DNA from: Planotetraspora kaengkrachanensis
GTDB taxonomy: Bacteria; Actinomycetota; Actinomycetes; Streptosporangiales; Streptosporangiaceae
Direction of reading: 5' to 3'
Length of the DNA: 64,000 nucleotides
Assembly (NCBI RefSeq): GCF_016862895.1
Contig: NZ_BONV01000004.1
Coordinates: 186,001-250,000, forward strand
Below, piece by piece: positions 47,244 through 55,591 of this stretch (position 1 is its first letter; every line of letters starts with the position of its first letter). The notes below the pieces were generated by a model. That model made no database searches. It had not been told where the DNA came from and saw only the letters and a program-made list of their open reading frames with translations. The position numbers and the translations under genes were made by a program.

Positions 47244-48781
47244 TGAGACCGATTCGACACGTCCTGATCGCGGCCGCCCTCGCGCTGGGCCTGACCGCCG
47301 TCCCCGCCGCCGCGAGTCCCGTCGCGGCCGCCACGGTCACGAGCGCCGCCGTAGCCACGAGCGCCGCCACGGTCACGAGCGCCGCCGTAGCCCCGAGTGC
47401 CGCCGCGGCCGCCGCGGTCGTCGATGCGGCGGACCCCACCCCCTCCGTGCCACCCGACCTGCGGTCGGTGGAGGTGACCTTCTCCGGAGGGGGAGGCCTT
47501 ACCTTTCACGGCTCGGTCCTGTCGCCCGGCGACGCGAAGCCCGGGCGGCCCGGCGTCGTTCTGATCCACGGAGCCGGAACGGGCACGCCCCGGACGAAGC
47601 TGATGGTCGAGGCCGTCGAGTTCGCCCGCCGGGGCATGTCCGTGCTGATCTATGACAAGCGATCCGTGGACTATTCGCTCTTCCGGCGGTCGTACTCGCT
47701 GCTCGCCGACGACGCGCTCGGAGCGGTGGCCGCGCTGCGTTCCCAGCCGGGCGTCGACCCGGCGAAGGTCGGCATCTGGGGGCTCAGCGAGGGCGGCTGG
47801 GTGGCGCCGATCGCGGCGGCGCGGTCGGCGGACGTCGCCTTCGTCGTCCTCGTCGGGGCCAACGGCCTGCCGCCGCTCCGGCAGCAGACCTGGGCCGTGG
47901 CCGCGGGGCTGCGCAAGGCCGGGGTGTCAGGCTCGCTCGTCGACCGGACGGAGCTCAACCTCTACCGGGCGATCGCCGACGGCGGCATGTTCCCCGAGCC
48001 CTACTACGACCCCGAGCCGACGATCGCCGCGGTGAAACAGCCGGTGCTCGCCATCTGGGGTACGCACGACCTGCTGACTCCGCCTGTGGAGAGCCCGCCG
48101 ATATTCGCCAGAGCGCTCGAAGGAGGAGGCAACGAGAACTACACGTTCCGCTTCTTCCCCGACGCCGATCACGCCGCCCATTGGACCCCCGACGGCGGAG
48201 TCACCCGCCTGCCCGAACTCGCCCCCGGTTACGCCGACCAGGTCGGCACCTGGGTGGACGCCGTCACCAGCGGCAGGCCTCCCGCGACGGGCACGGCGGG
48301 GCCCGCGCCCGTGCAGGACTCCCTCACCGTTCCGGTGAGCCCTCCGGCCTGGTGGGAGTCGGCGCCGGTCCAGCTCGGGGCACTGCTCCTTTTCGTGGTC
48401 GCGTTCACCGCCTACCCGCTGGTCGCCCTGGTGCGGCGGATTCGCGGCGGGTCGCGGGAGCCGGTGACGAGGGCCGCCAGGCTCGTCAGCGCCACCGGGA
48501 TCGCGGTGGTGCTCGGATCGTTCGCCTACCTCCTCTTCCTGGTGATGACCGGCGGCAAGCTGGCCGTCACCGGGCCCGTCCTGGCGGGGCGGCCGGTCAT
48601 CTGGCTCGTACTGCAGGCGCTGGCGGTGGTGTCGGCGGCGGCCACGGTCCGCACCGCGGTGGCGTGGCGGCGTGCGCGCGGATCCACCTCGCGAGGGGAA
48701 CGGGTACGGCTCGGCCTCCTGCTCGCCGGCGGGCTGGCGTTCATCCCCTGGGCCGTCTACTGGGGCCTGCTCCTTCCCTGA
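47243..48781 (+). CDS. Exported alpha/beta hydrolase with C-terminal membrane domain
   Basis: A 512-residue protein. A signal peptide (1-30) is followed by a low-complexity Ala/Thr/Ser/Val segment (31-62) with an almost repeated unit (TVTSAAVATSAATVTSAAVA). The hydrolase domain (about 70-345) has VLIHGAGTGTPR, nucleophile elbow GLSEGGW and the C-terminal His in DADHAAHW. About four membrane helices complete the protein (after 370). Extracellular esterase or acyl-hydrolase activity is likely. Its divergent regulator probably controls it through the CTGCAGA boxes. Confidence 0.82.
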   Translation: MRPIRHVLIAAALALGLTAVPAAASPVAAATVTSAAVATSAATVTSAAVAPSAAAAAAVVDAADPTPSVPPDLRSVEVTFSGGGGLTFHGSVLSPGDAKPGRPGVVLIHGAGTGTPRTKLMVEAVEFARRGMSVLIYDKRSVDYSLFRRSYSLLADDALGAVAALRSQPGVDPAKVGIWGLSEGGWVAPIAAARSADVAFVVLVGANGLPPLRQQTWAVAAGLRKAGVSGSLVDRTELNLYRAIADGGMFPEPYYDPEPTIAAVKQPVLAIWGTHDLLTPPVESPPIFARALEGGGNENYTFRFFPDADHAAHWTPDGGVTRLPELAPGYADQVGTWVDAVTSGRPPATGTAGPAPVQDSLTVPVSPPAWWESAPVQLGALLLFVVAFTAYPLVALVRRIRGGSREPVTRAARLVSATGIAVVLGSFAYLLFLVMTGGKLAVTGPVLAGRPVIWLVLQALAVVSAAATVRTAVAWRRARGSTSRGERVRLGLLLAGGLAFIPWAVYWGLLLP

Positions 48782-48799
48782 AGATCCGCGACCCGAAGG

Positions 48800-48860
48800 G
48801 CGTGGCAGATGGATCCATAGAGGATCGTCTATTACGGATCTATCTGCTACGGTCCTTCTT
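48800..48860. promoter_or_regulatory. Possible operator of the DHA2 exporter
   Basis: AGAT and ATCT enclose ATAG-N8-CTAT with GGATC three times (around 48809-48848), upstream of the exporter start. No regulator gene is adjacent. Confidence 0.35.
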
Positions 48861-48888
48861 GTCGCCTATCGAAACAGGAGCAGCAGAC

Positions 48889-50370
48889 ATGTCCCCCACA
48901 TTCGCCTCCGCGCCCGGATCTCCCCGGTCCGCCTGGTCACGCAGGCTCGCCCTCGTCGCGCTCTGTGCCGGGATGCTCATGGTCGTCCTGGACGGCAGCA
49001 TCGTCACCGTGGCGCTGCCGGCCATCCAGCAGGACCTGCGCTTCTCACCGTCCGGCCTGACCTGGACCGTCAACGCGTACCTGATCCCCTTCGGCGGCCT
49101 GCTGCTTCTGTCCGGACGGCTCGGCGACCTGATCGGCCGCAAGCGCGTGCTCCTGGCCGGCCTCGCCGTCTTCACCGTCGCCTCGCTGCTGTGCGGGCTG
49201 GCGGGCAGCGCCGAGATGCTGATCGCCACCCGGTTCCTGCAGGGAGTCGGGGGCGCGATGTTCTCCGCGGTCAGCCTCGGCATGATCGTCACGCTGTTCA
49301 CCGACCCGCGCGAGCGGGCTTCGGCGATCGGCGCCTTCGCCTTCACCGGCGCCGTCGGCGCCTCGATCGGCCAGGTCCTCGGCGGCGTCCTCACCGACGC
49401 ACTCGGCTGGCACTGGGTGTTCCTCATCAACCTGCCGATCGGCGTCGTCGCCGCTCTGCTCGCCGTACCTCTTCTCGAGAACGAGCGCGGGCTCGGGCTC
49501 CGTGACGGGGCGGACGCTCTCGGCGCCGTCCTGGTCACCGGGGGCTCGATGCTCGGCGTCTACGCCATCGTCCAGGCCGAGCAGTACGGCTGGGCGTCGG
49601 GGCGCACCCTCGGCCTGGCCGCCGTCGCGCTCGCCCTGATCGCGGGATTCGTCGTCCGTCAGGCCGTCGCGGCCCGTCCGCTGCTTCCGCTGCGCGTGTT
49701 CCGTTCCCGGAACGTCTGGGGGGCGAATGTGATCCAGATGCTGGTGCTGGCCGCCATGTTCAGTTTCCAGATCCACGTCGCCCTCTACATGCAGAGCGTG
49801 CTCGAGTACGGCGCGACCGCGACCGGCCTCGCGATGCTTCCCGCGGCTCTGACCATCGGGGCGGTGTCGCTCGGCTCGTCCGCCCGTCTGATCGCGCGTT
49901 TCGGTGATCGGGCGGTCCTGCTGGCCGGTCTGTTGTTGTTGCTGGCGGCCCGCCTGCTGCTCCTGCGTCTGCCGGTCGACGGCGCGTACGCCGCGGACCT
50001 GTTGCCGGTGATGCTGCTCACCGGTGGCGCCGGTCTCGTGCTGCCCGCGCTGACCGGGCTCGGCATGTCGGGCGCCAGGCCCGAGGACGCGGGAGTGACC
50101 TCCGGTCTGTTCAACGCCACCCAGCAGATCGGCGCCGCGCTCGGCGTCGCCGCCCTGTCCACCCTGGCCGCGTCCCGCACGCAGGACCTGGCGGCCGAGG
50201 GGGTGCGGACGGCGTCGGCGCTGACCGGCGGCTACCACCTGGCGTTCGTCGTCGGGGGCGTGCTGCTGGCCGTCGCGGTCGTGCTCACCGTCCTGGTGCT
50301 GAGGAAGCCGGCCACCGAGACTCCGGAGGCCGCGGGGCAGGACGCGGCAGCGCCGGCGACGGTCGCCTGA
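48889..50370 (+). CDS. MFS drug exporter, DHA2 (EmrB/QacA) family
   Basis: A 493-residue transporter with 14 predicted membrane helices. Family motifs: LDGSIVTVALPAIQQDLRFS in helix 1, the loop 2-3 motif GRLGDLIGRKRV and the antiporter motif C region (ASIGQVLGGVLTDALGWHWV). Proton-driven export of drugs or secondary metabolites is expected. Start at the ATG at 48889, with AGGAG about 8 nt upstream; the frame is open much further back (48181) only as a shadow of the preceding gene. A GC-rich terminator follows. Confidence 0.92.
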   Translation: MSPTFASAPGSPRSAWSRRLALVALCAGMLMVVLDGSIVTVALPAIQQDLRFSPSGLTWTVNAYLIPFGGLLLLSGRLGDLIGRKRVLLAGLAVFTVASLLCGLAGSAEMLIATRFLQGVGGAMFSAVSLGMIVTLFTDPRERASAIGAFAFTGAVGASIGQVLGGVLTDALGWHWVFLINLPIGVVAALLAVPLLENERGLGLRDGADALGAVLVTGGSMLGVYAIVQAEQYGWASGRTLGLAAVALALIAGFVVRQAVAARPLLPLRVFRSRNVWGANVIQMLVLAAMFSFQIHVALYMQSVLEYGATATGLAMLPAALTIGAVSLGSSARLIARFGDRAVLLAGLLLLLAARLLLLRLPVDGAYAADLLPVMLLTGGAGLVLPALTGLGMSGARPEDAGVTSGLFNATQQIGAALGVAALSTLAASRTQDLAAEGVRTASALTGGYHLAFVVGGVLLAVAVVLTVLVLRKPATETPEAAGQDAAAPATVA

Positions 50371-50391
50371 TCGGCGGCGGACGACTGGCCG

Positions 50392-50415
50392 GCCGGGCGG
50401 TCCAGGCCGCCCGGC
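50392..50415 (+). terminator. Terminator after the exporter gene
   Basis: GCCGGGCGG, loop TCCAGG, CCGCCCGGC: a perfect 9-bp stem. Confidence 0.75.
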
Positions 50416-50441
50416 TTCGGGAGGCGGCAGTGGTCAGATTG

Positions 50442-50460
50442 CTACTTCAAGTAGTAAACT
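50442..50460. promoter_or_regulatory. Operator/promoter of the second PIN toxin-antitoxin pair
   Basis: CTACTT-C-AAGTAG inverted repeat (50442-50454) and TAAACT (50455-50460), 6 nt before the ATG at 50467: a leaderless, self-repressed promoter. Confidence 0.6.
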
Positions 50461-50466
50461 CGTCGC

Positions 50467-50778
50467 ATGGGTGAGCCTGAGGAAGAGTTCGCTCCGGGGG
50501 AGGGCCCGGCTGCCAAGGTCAGCGTCTCTCTGCGGGCCGGCAACATCCGTGCCATCAAGGAACGCGTCGGAGCTCGCGGATTCTCCGCCTACGTGGATGC
50601 CGCCGTAGAGCGTCAGATTGAGCGGGATCTGCTGGAAGAGGCTCTTCAGGCCAACGAGGCCCAGAGCGGTCCGATTGCCCAGGTCTTCCGTGACGAGGCG
50701 GCGGAGTTGTTCCGCCAGGTGAAGTCCGCACCCGAGCTGCAGGGAGACGACGGATGGCACGCACACGAAGCAAGCTGA
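50467..50778 (+). CDS. CopG/VapB-like antitoxin
   Basis: A 103-residue antitoxin. Residues 18-50 (KVSVSLRAGNIRAIKERVGA, then FSAYVDAAVERQIERD) resemble a ribbon-helix-helix DNA-binding domain. The remaining half is helical and acidic (toxin-binding). The toxin frame starts inside this gene (25-bp overlap), so the two are translated together. The start matches a leaderless promoter. Confidence 0.82.
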   Translation: MGEPEEEFAPGEGPAAKVSVSLRAGNIRAIKERVGARGFSAYVDAAVERQIERDLLEEALQANEAQSGPIAQVFRDEAAELFRQVKSAPELQGDDGWHAHEAS

Positions 50779-51170
50779 GTGCGGGCACCGTCGTCCTCGA
50801 TTGCGAAGGCCTTTCCCGTTGGTGTGCGGCTGACCAGCGTGTTACGGCGGTCGTGCGTGAGGCTCAGAGTAATGATTTCCGGGTCGTCGTCAGCGCCGTG
50901 ACACCCATCGAGGCATTCGACACTCGGGTGAAGAGCGATCGGCTGCGCTGGCACCTGTCCAGACTCCGGGTAGAGCCGGTGACGGAAGAGGTCTCTCTCC
51001 GTGCGCTCGAACTGCTCCGCGCCAGTGGCCTTCATGGCCATAAGTACGCCATCGACGCGATCGTGGCGGCCACGGCTCTCCACTCCGTCCGGCCGGTGAT
51101 CGTGCTGACGTCCGACGAGGACGATATGAGGAAACTCTGCGGGAAAGCGGTCCGCCTCGTCAGGGTCTGA
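50754..51170 (+). CDS. PIN-domain ribonuclease toxin
   Basis: A 138-residue PIN protein with all acidic positions: D16 (VVLDCEGLS), E53 (TPIEAFD), D101 (YAIDAIVAATA) and D121 (TSDEDDM). It overlaps the antitoxin gene by 25 bp. Independent of the VapC at 22.9 kb by sequence; the pair is complete and probably functional. Confidence 0.88.
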   Translation: MARTRSKLSAGTVVLDCEGLSRWCAADQRVTAVVREAQSNDFRVVVSAVTPIEAFDTRVKSDRLRWHLSRLRVEPVTEEVSLRALELLRASGLHGHKYAIDAIVAATALHSVRPVIVLTSDEDDMRKLCGKAVRLVRV

Positions 51171-51289
51171 CGGCCTGAGGGCGGGTGCTCATCCCATCCG
51201 GTCTCGGCGTGCTGGCAGTGCGAAGCGCCGAACGCCGGCTGACCGTGAACGTGGCATCTCCTCGGTTCGGCGCTGATCTGGCCTGACAG

Positions 51290-51412
51290 TCGTCGCGCAT
51301 TCCTGTTGGCGCGCGATCGGTGCCGCATGCACCACCGAAGGCCGCCGATGCCGATCGGCGTCGTGTCGTCGTAAAGGTCCATCGGACCAAGCATGGTGAT
51401 TTCGCACCGCAT
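51290..51412 (-). pseudogene. Possible remnant of a SARP/BTAD regulator N-terminus
   Basis: From an ATG at 51412 the minus strand reads CEITMLGPMDLYDDTTPIGI then GGLR, like the first strand of SARP regulators, then degenerates. The rest of 51171-51527 holds no recognisable gene. Confidence 0.35.
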
Positions 51413-51527
51413 TCCCACGGGCTCCGGCCGTGCGAACCCGCGTCGGGGTGTTTTCCCGGGGGGCCTTGACATGGGAGTGGTGTCATCGCATATTTAACCT
51501 ACTCGTTTTGAAACAAGGTGGTTATGA

Positions 51528-51911
51528 ATGGCGACCGACCCGCTCAGTCTGGTGTTCCAGGCGCTCGCGGACCCCATCCGCCGCGCGATCCTGACGCGAC
51601 TGACGACCGGCGACGCGACCGTCGCCGAGCTCGCCGAGCCGTTCGACGTCACACAGCCCGCGATCTCGCGGCACCTCAAGGTGCTGGAGACCGCGGGGCT
51701 CATCTCACGGACCCGTCGCGCGACGGCCCGGCTCAGCCATCTGGAGGCCGAGCCGCTCCGCGAGGTGACCACCTGGCTGGCTCGATACCAGCAGTTCTGG
51801 GACGAGAGTCACGAGCGGCTCGACGAGCTGCTGGCGGCGCTGCAAAGCAAGCGGCAGGACGACCCCGACCGCACCGACGCGGTCGCAGAGAAGGGAAACG
51901 GACATGGTTGA
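51528..51911 (+). CDS. ArsR-family repressor
   Basis: A 127-residue winged-helix regulator: VFQALADPIRRAILTRLTTG, then AELAEPFDVTQPAISRHLKV and a REVTTWLARYQQFWDESHER tail typical of ArsR proteins paired with AHSA1 genes. AAGGTGG precedes the ATG; TAACC and GGTTA half-sites flank the promoter. It overlaps the AHSA1 gene by 8 bp. Second pair of this type in the window, not closely similar to the first. Confidence 0.88.
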   Translation: MATDPLSLVFQALADPIRRAILTRLTTGDATVAELAEPFDVTQPAISRHLKVLETAGLISRTRRATARLSHLEAEPLREVTTWLARYQQFWDESHERLDELLAALQSKRQDDPDRTDAVAEKGNGHG

Positions 51912-52383
51912 CACGAAGATCACCGCCGAGCCGGGTACGTCGCAGATCGTCATCGAGCGGGAGTTCGACGCACCCCGCGACCTGGTCTTCCGCGCCTACA
52001 CCGAGCCGGAGCTGATCGTCCAGTGGCTGGGTCCGCGCGACCTGGCCATGAAGATCGAGGAGTACGACGTGCGCGACGGCGGGAAGTGGCGCTACATCAG
52101 CACGGACGCCGAGGGCAACGAGTACGGCTTCCACGGGGTCTTCCACGGAACCCCGACGCCGGACCTCACCGTGCAGACCTTCGAGTTCGAGGGTGTCCCC
52201 GGCCACGTCGCCCTGGAGAGGATCACCCTCGAGGAGCGGAACGGCAGGACGCTGGTGCGCACGTTGTCGAGCTTCCAGTCGGTCGAGGACCGGGACGGCA
52301 TGGTCGCCTCCGGCATGGAGCACGGCGTCCGCGACAGCGACGAGAGGCTGGCGGAGCTGCTGAAGAGGCTGCAGAACGACTGA
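51904..52383 (+). CDS. SRPBCC/AHSA1-domain protein
   Basis: A 159-residue START-like protein: IVIEREFDAPRDLVFRAYTE, then VQWLGPRDLAMKIEEYDVRD and a closing GMEHGVRDSDERLAELLKRL helix. It is translationally coupled to the ArsR gene. Ligand unknown. A strong hairpin follows. Confidence 0.88.
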   Translation: MVDTKITAEPGTSQIVIEREFDAPRDLVFRAYTEPELIVQWLGPRDLAMKIEEYDVRDGGKWRYISTDAEGNEYGFHGVFHGTPTPDLTVQTFEFEGVPGHVALERITLEERNGRTLVRTLSSFQSVEDRDGMVASGMEHGVRDSDERLAELLKRLQND

Positions 52384-52398
52384 GGCGGCGACGGGATG

Positions 52399-52439
52399 CC
52401 TCCGTACAGGGCGGGCGGACCGCCTTCCCTGCACGGAGG
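52399..52439. terminator. Long hairpin after the AHSA1 gene
   Basis: CCTCCGTACAGGG pairs with CCCTGCACGGAGG (12 pairs, one A-C mismatch) around a 15-nt loop. Confidence 0.75.
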
Positions 52440-52518
52440 ACCCACCCCCCACCGCACGGGACGGTTACGCGGACAGGCGGCATGACGTGTTGCTCGAGGG
52501 CCCGGGCGCGCCGGCGAC

Positions 52519-53088
52519 CTACATGCGGTAGTCCCACGTGATCTCCTCCGTACGGAGATCCTCCACGAGCTCCCTGACGTACTCGAGCTCGGTCCCGAGC
52601 ACGGCGAGCTGGTATTCGGACTCGACGAGGAAGATGCGGGGCAGGAACCTCTCCCCGTCGGCCAGCTCGGTCCGCAGGGCGACGATCCGAGTCTCGAGCG
52701 CGATCACCCGCGCCTCCAGCGCCGCCCGGGCGTCCTCCGGCTCCAGCACGGGGAGGAACGCCAGCGCGGCGGGGAACTCCGGGAACTCGCGGGACGGAGT
52801 GGAGAGCATCGTCCGCATCCACTGCCGCAACGTCTCGCGGCCCTCGTCGGTGAGCTCGTAGACGGTCCTCTCCGGCCGGTTCTCCTCGCGCGAGGTCTCC
52901 AGCACCGCGATGAGCCCGTCACGCAGCAGCCGTTCGATCGTCTGGTACACGCTGTTGCGCTGCGCGACGTTGACCACGTCGTCCTTGTGCCGCTCCTTGA
53001 TCAGCTGCTGCATCCGGTACGCGTGCATCGGCGCCTCGCCGACCAGGGAGAGCAGGGCCATGGCCAGGGGAGATCGCCGGGTCGACAT
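52519..53088 (-). CDS. PadR-family regulator
   Basis: A 189-residue PadR regulator with long C-terminal helix: ALLSLVGEAPMHAYRMQQLI, then RNSVYQTIERLLRDGLIAVL, wing RPERTVYELTDEG, and a C-terminal Vir-like coiled helix (LEARVIALETRIVALRTELA). Start at the ATG at 53088, after GGGGG; an ATG at 53100 is also possible. A TAGAAT -10 box lies upstream. It is divergent from a flavin monooxygenase gene whose start codon is inside a matching inverted repeat, so it probably represses that gene. Confidence 0.87.
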   Translation of the reverse strand: MSTRRSPLAMALLSLVGEAPMHAYRMQQLIKERHKDDVVNVAQRNSVYQTIERLLRDGLIAVLETSREENRPERTVYELTDEGRETLRQWMRTMLSTPSREFPEFPAALAFLPVLEPEDARAALEARVIALETRIVALRTELADGERFLPRIFLVESEYQLAVLGTELEYVRELVEDLRTEEITWDYRM

Positions 53089-53117
53089 GGCCCCCAGCAT
53101 AGGGGGCTGTCAGATTC

Positions 53118-53149
53118 TAGTCATATTATGTATAGTAAGTTTATGACTA
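53118..53149. promoter_or_regulatory. PadR operator spanning the monooxygenase start
   Basis: TAGTCATA (53118-53125) and TATGACTA (53142-53149), perfect 8-bp inverted repeat; TATAGT (53131-53136) between them is a leaderless -10 box 6 nt before the ATG. Confidence 0.75.
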
Positions 53150-54324
53150 AACGAGCTCTTGTCATCGGCGGAGGCATCGCCGGGCCGGTCACCGCAATGG
53201 CGCTGCAGCGCGCCGGAATCGACAGCGAGGTCTTCGAGGCCTACGAGCGCGGTTCGGAGGGCGTGGGCGCCTTCCTCACACTCGCGGTCAACGGCCTGGA
53301 GGCCCTGCGCGTCCTCGACCTGCACGATCTCGTATGCGACCTGGGCATGGACTCGTCGCTGATGCGCATGAGCAACGGGCGGGGAAAGCACCTGGGGGAG
53401 CTCGCGCAGCCGTCCCGGACGCTGAAGCGCGCCGACCTCTACCAGGTGCTGCGCGACGAGGCCGTACGGCGAGGCGTGCGCGTCCACCACGGCAGACGCC
53501 TCGTCGACGCCTCGATCGCGGACGGACGGGTGCGGGCCGACTTCGCGGACGGCACGCACGCGGAAGGGGATCTGCTGATCGGAGCCGACGGGCTGCGCTC
53601 CCGCACGCGCACGATCATCGACCCCGGCGCGCCGCGCGCCCGTCACGTCGGCCTGCTCAACACGGGTGGGTTCGCCCGCGGCGTCACGGTGCCCGGCGAC
53701 CCCGGCACGAGCTACTTCATCTTCGGGAAGAGGTGCTTCTTCGGATACCTGATCCACCCGGACGGCGAGGTCTGGTGGTTCGCCAACCCGCCGAGCCCCG
53801 AGGAGCCGACCCGGGAGGAACTCGCGGCGATCACGCCGGCCGTGTGGAGGGCGAAACTGGTGGAGCTCTTCCGAGACGACATCGGGCCGATGCTCGACAT
53901 CATCGGGGCGACCGACGACATCATCGCCGGTTGGAACACCTACGACTTCCCGAGCGTCCCGAAGTGGTTCAACGAGCGGATGGTGATCGTGGGCGACGCC
54001 GCGCACGCGACCTCGCCGTCGGCGGGACAGGGCGCGTCCATGGCGATCGAGGACGCGGTCGTGCTCGCCATGTGCCTGCGCGACGTCCCCGGCACCCGAG
54101 ACGCCTTCGCCGCCTACGAACGGCTGCGGCGAAGGAGAGTGGAGCGGGTCGTCAAGCAGGGCCGGCGCAACGGGAGCGGCAAGGCCCCGGGCGCCTTCGG
54201 GGCCTTCGTCCGGGACCTGGGCATGCCGCCGGCCATGCGCCAGATTGCGAAGAGGGACCTGATGGCGTGGATCCACGACTACCGGATCTCCTGGGAGGAC
54301 CCGGTGGCGGCGCCGCTCGGCTGA
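53143..54324 (+). CDS. FAD-dependent monooxygenase (TetX/PHBH-like)
   Basis: A 393-residue group A flavoprotein monooxygenase. Motifs: GGGIAGPVTAMALQRAG (9-25) for FAD, LLIGADGLRSRTR (DG motif) and VIVGDAAHATSPSAGQG (GD motif). Such enzymes hydroxylate aromatics or inactivate tetracycline- or rifampicin-like compounds; the exact substrate cannot be told. ATG at 53143, leaderless. Controlled, by position, by the divergent PadR protein. A terminator follows the stop. Confidence 0.9.
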   Translation: MTKRALVIGGGIAGPVTAMALQRAGIDSEVFEAYERGSEGVGAFLTLAVNGLEALRVLDLHDLVCDLGMDSSLMRMSNGRGKHLGELAQPSRTLKRADLYQVLRDEAVRRGVRVHHGRRLVDASIADGRVRADFADGTHAEGDLLIGADGLRSRTRTIIDPGAPRARHVGLLNTGGFARGVTVPGDPGTSYFIFGKRCFFGYLIHPDGEVWWFANPPSPEEPTREELAAITPAVWRAKLVELFRDDIGPMLDIIGATDDIIAGWNTYDFPSVPKWFNERMVIVGDAAHATSPSAGQGASMAIEDAVVLAMCLRDVPGTRDAFAAYERLRRRRVERVVKQGRRNGSGKAPGAFGAFVRDLGMPPAMRQIAKRDLMAWIHDYRISWEDPVAAPLG

Positions 54325-54325
54325 G

Positions 54326-54344
54326 CCGTCCCGCAGGGGGACGG
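54326..54344. terminator. Hairpin between convergent genes
   Basis: CCGTCCC and GGGACGG with a 5-nt loop, between the monooxygenase stop and the stop of the frameshifted gene. Confidence 0.65.
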
Positions 54345-54717
54345 TCAGCTCGGGCGCATGTCCTCCACGTGGACGACGGCGGGCTCACGCCCGTCGCGAT
54401 CACGCTTGCGCCGGCCGAACAGGCCGACGTGCAAGTGCTCGTGCTCCTCCAGTTCGTCGGGCGAGACGTAGGTGAGGACGTCAGGATGATGGCCGGTCAC
54501 CGCCCAGCCGGGGACGTCGTCGAGCGCGATGACGTTGAAGTCGCCGGCCGGACTGCCCACGTGGACGGGGCCGTACTCCCGGAGGATGGGTCGCTTGCTG
54601 GGCCAGGTTTTCGGTGGGCTCCATGAGGATCACGCAGGTTCCGTGTGTGAACAGGACCCACGACTTGGCGGGATCCAGCAGCCTGCGCCAAATCTCGATC
54701 ATGGTCTCGTGGTTCAT
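54345..54717 (-). pseudogene. Hypothetical protein, frameshifted
   Basis: From the ATG at 54717 one frame reads MNHETMIEIWRRLLDPAKSW through EPTENLAQQAT. Near 54590 the sense continues in another frame as LREYGPVHVGSPAGDFNVIA and DVPGWAVTGHHPDVLTYVSP to the stop at 54345. The whole span is 373 bp, one base off a multiple of three, so a single indel breaks a protein of about 123 residues known only as a hypothetical in actinomycetes. Real mutation or sequencing error. Confidence 0.65.
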
Positions 54718-54807
54718 GCCGGGCAGGCTACCGACCGGCTACGACAGGAGCCGTGGGACCGAGGGGCGGCGCGCGTCGCCCGGCCGCCCCTCGTCTCCCG
54801 GGCCGCG

Positions 54808-55569
54808 TCAGGCCGGTTTGCGTGCTTCGATGAGGAACCGCGTCGCGTGGGCGACGAACGGCCCGTCCGCCTGGATCCGTTCGTGGAGGGCCTTCAGCTC
54901 CGCGCGGTAACGGCCGACGGTGAAGCCGGGGACGATCCAGACGACCTTCCGCAGGAAGTAGATCACCGCCCCGATGTCGTGGAACTCGGTGCGCAGGCGC
55001 TCCATCCGCAGATCGACGACCTCGAGGCCTGCCGCCTCGGCCTCCTGTCTGGCCGCCTCGGGGTCACGATGGGAGTTCGGCGCCTGGGGCCCGAGGAAGA
55101 CCTCCGTGAGCTCCACGACGCTGCGGGGACCCACCTGCTGTGACAGGTAGGCCCCTCCGGGCCGGAGCACACGGGAGATCTCGTTCCACCAGGTGACCAC
55201 CGGATGCCGGCTGATCACCAGGTCGAAGACGCCGTCGGCGAACGGGAGGCGGGGCTCGTCGTCGTCGGCGATGACGGCGACGCCGCGCGGGCGCAGCCGC
55301 TGGCTGGCGCGCACGATGTTCGGCGGCCACGATTCGGTCGCCACCGTCAGGGCGGGCAGCCACGGCACACCCGCGAGCACCTCACCGCCCCCTGTCTGGA
55401 TGTCGAGTGCGGCCGAGGCATGGGGCATCCGCTCCGCGATCAGCCGCGAGTAACGCCACGACGGGCGCTCCTCCGTCGCACGGCCGTGCAGCCAGGAGAA
55501 GTCCCAGCCTTCGACCGGGACGGACTCGGCGTCGGCCACGAGTTCGTCAAATGTCCATGTATTCGTCAC
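54808..55569 (-). CDS. SAM-dependent methyltransferase
   Basis: A 253-residue class I methyltransferase. SAM-binding region ALDIQTGGGEVLAGVP (motif I, near 53), the acidic DDDEPRLPFADGVFDLVISR stretch (motifs II/III) and ISRVLRPGGAYLSQQVG. A substrate is not predictable; the C-terminus (VVWIVPGFTVGRYRAELKAL) is typical of the group annotated as UbiE-like in actinobacteria. It lies 22 bp downstream of a quinone oxidoreductase-like gene on the same strand. Confidence 0.85.
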   Translation of the reverse strand: MTNTWTFDELVADAESVPVEGWDFSWLHGRATEERPSWRYSRLIAERMPHASAALDIQTGGGEVLAGVPWLPALTVATESWPPNIVRASQRLRPRGVAVIADDDEPRLPFADGVFDLVISRHPVVTWWNEISRVLRPGGAYLSQQVGPRSVVELTEVFLGPQAPNSHRDPEAARQEAEAAGLEVVDLRMERLRTEFHDIGAVIYFLRKVVWIVPGFTVGRYRAELKALHERIQADGPFVAHATRFLIEARKPA

Positions 55570-55591
55570 GTCCCCAGGCTGACAGTGGCCC

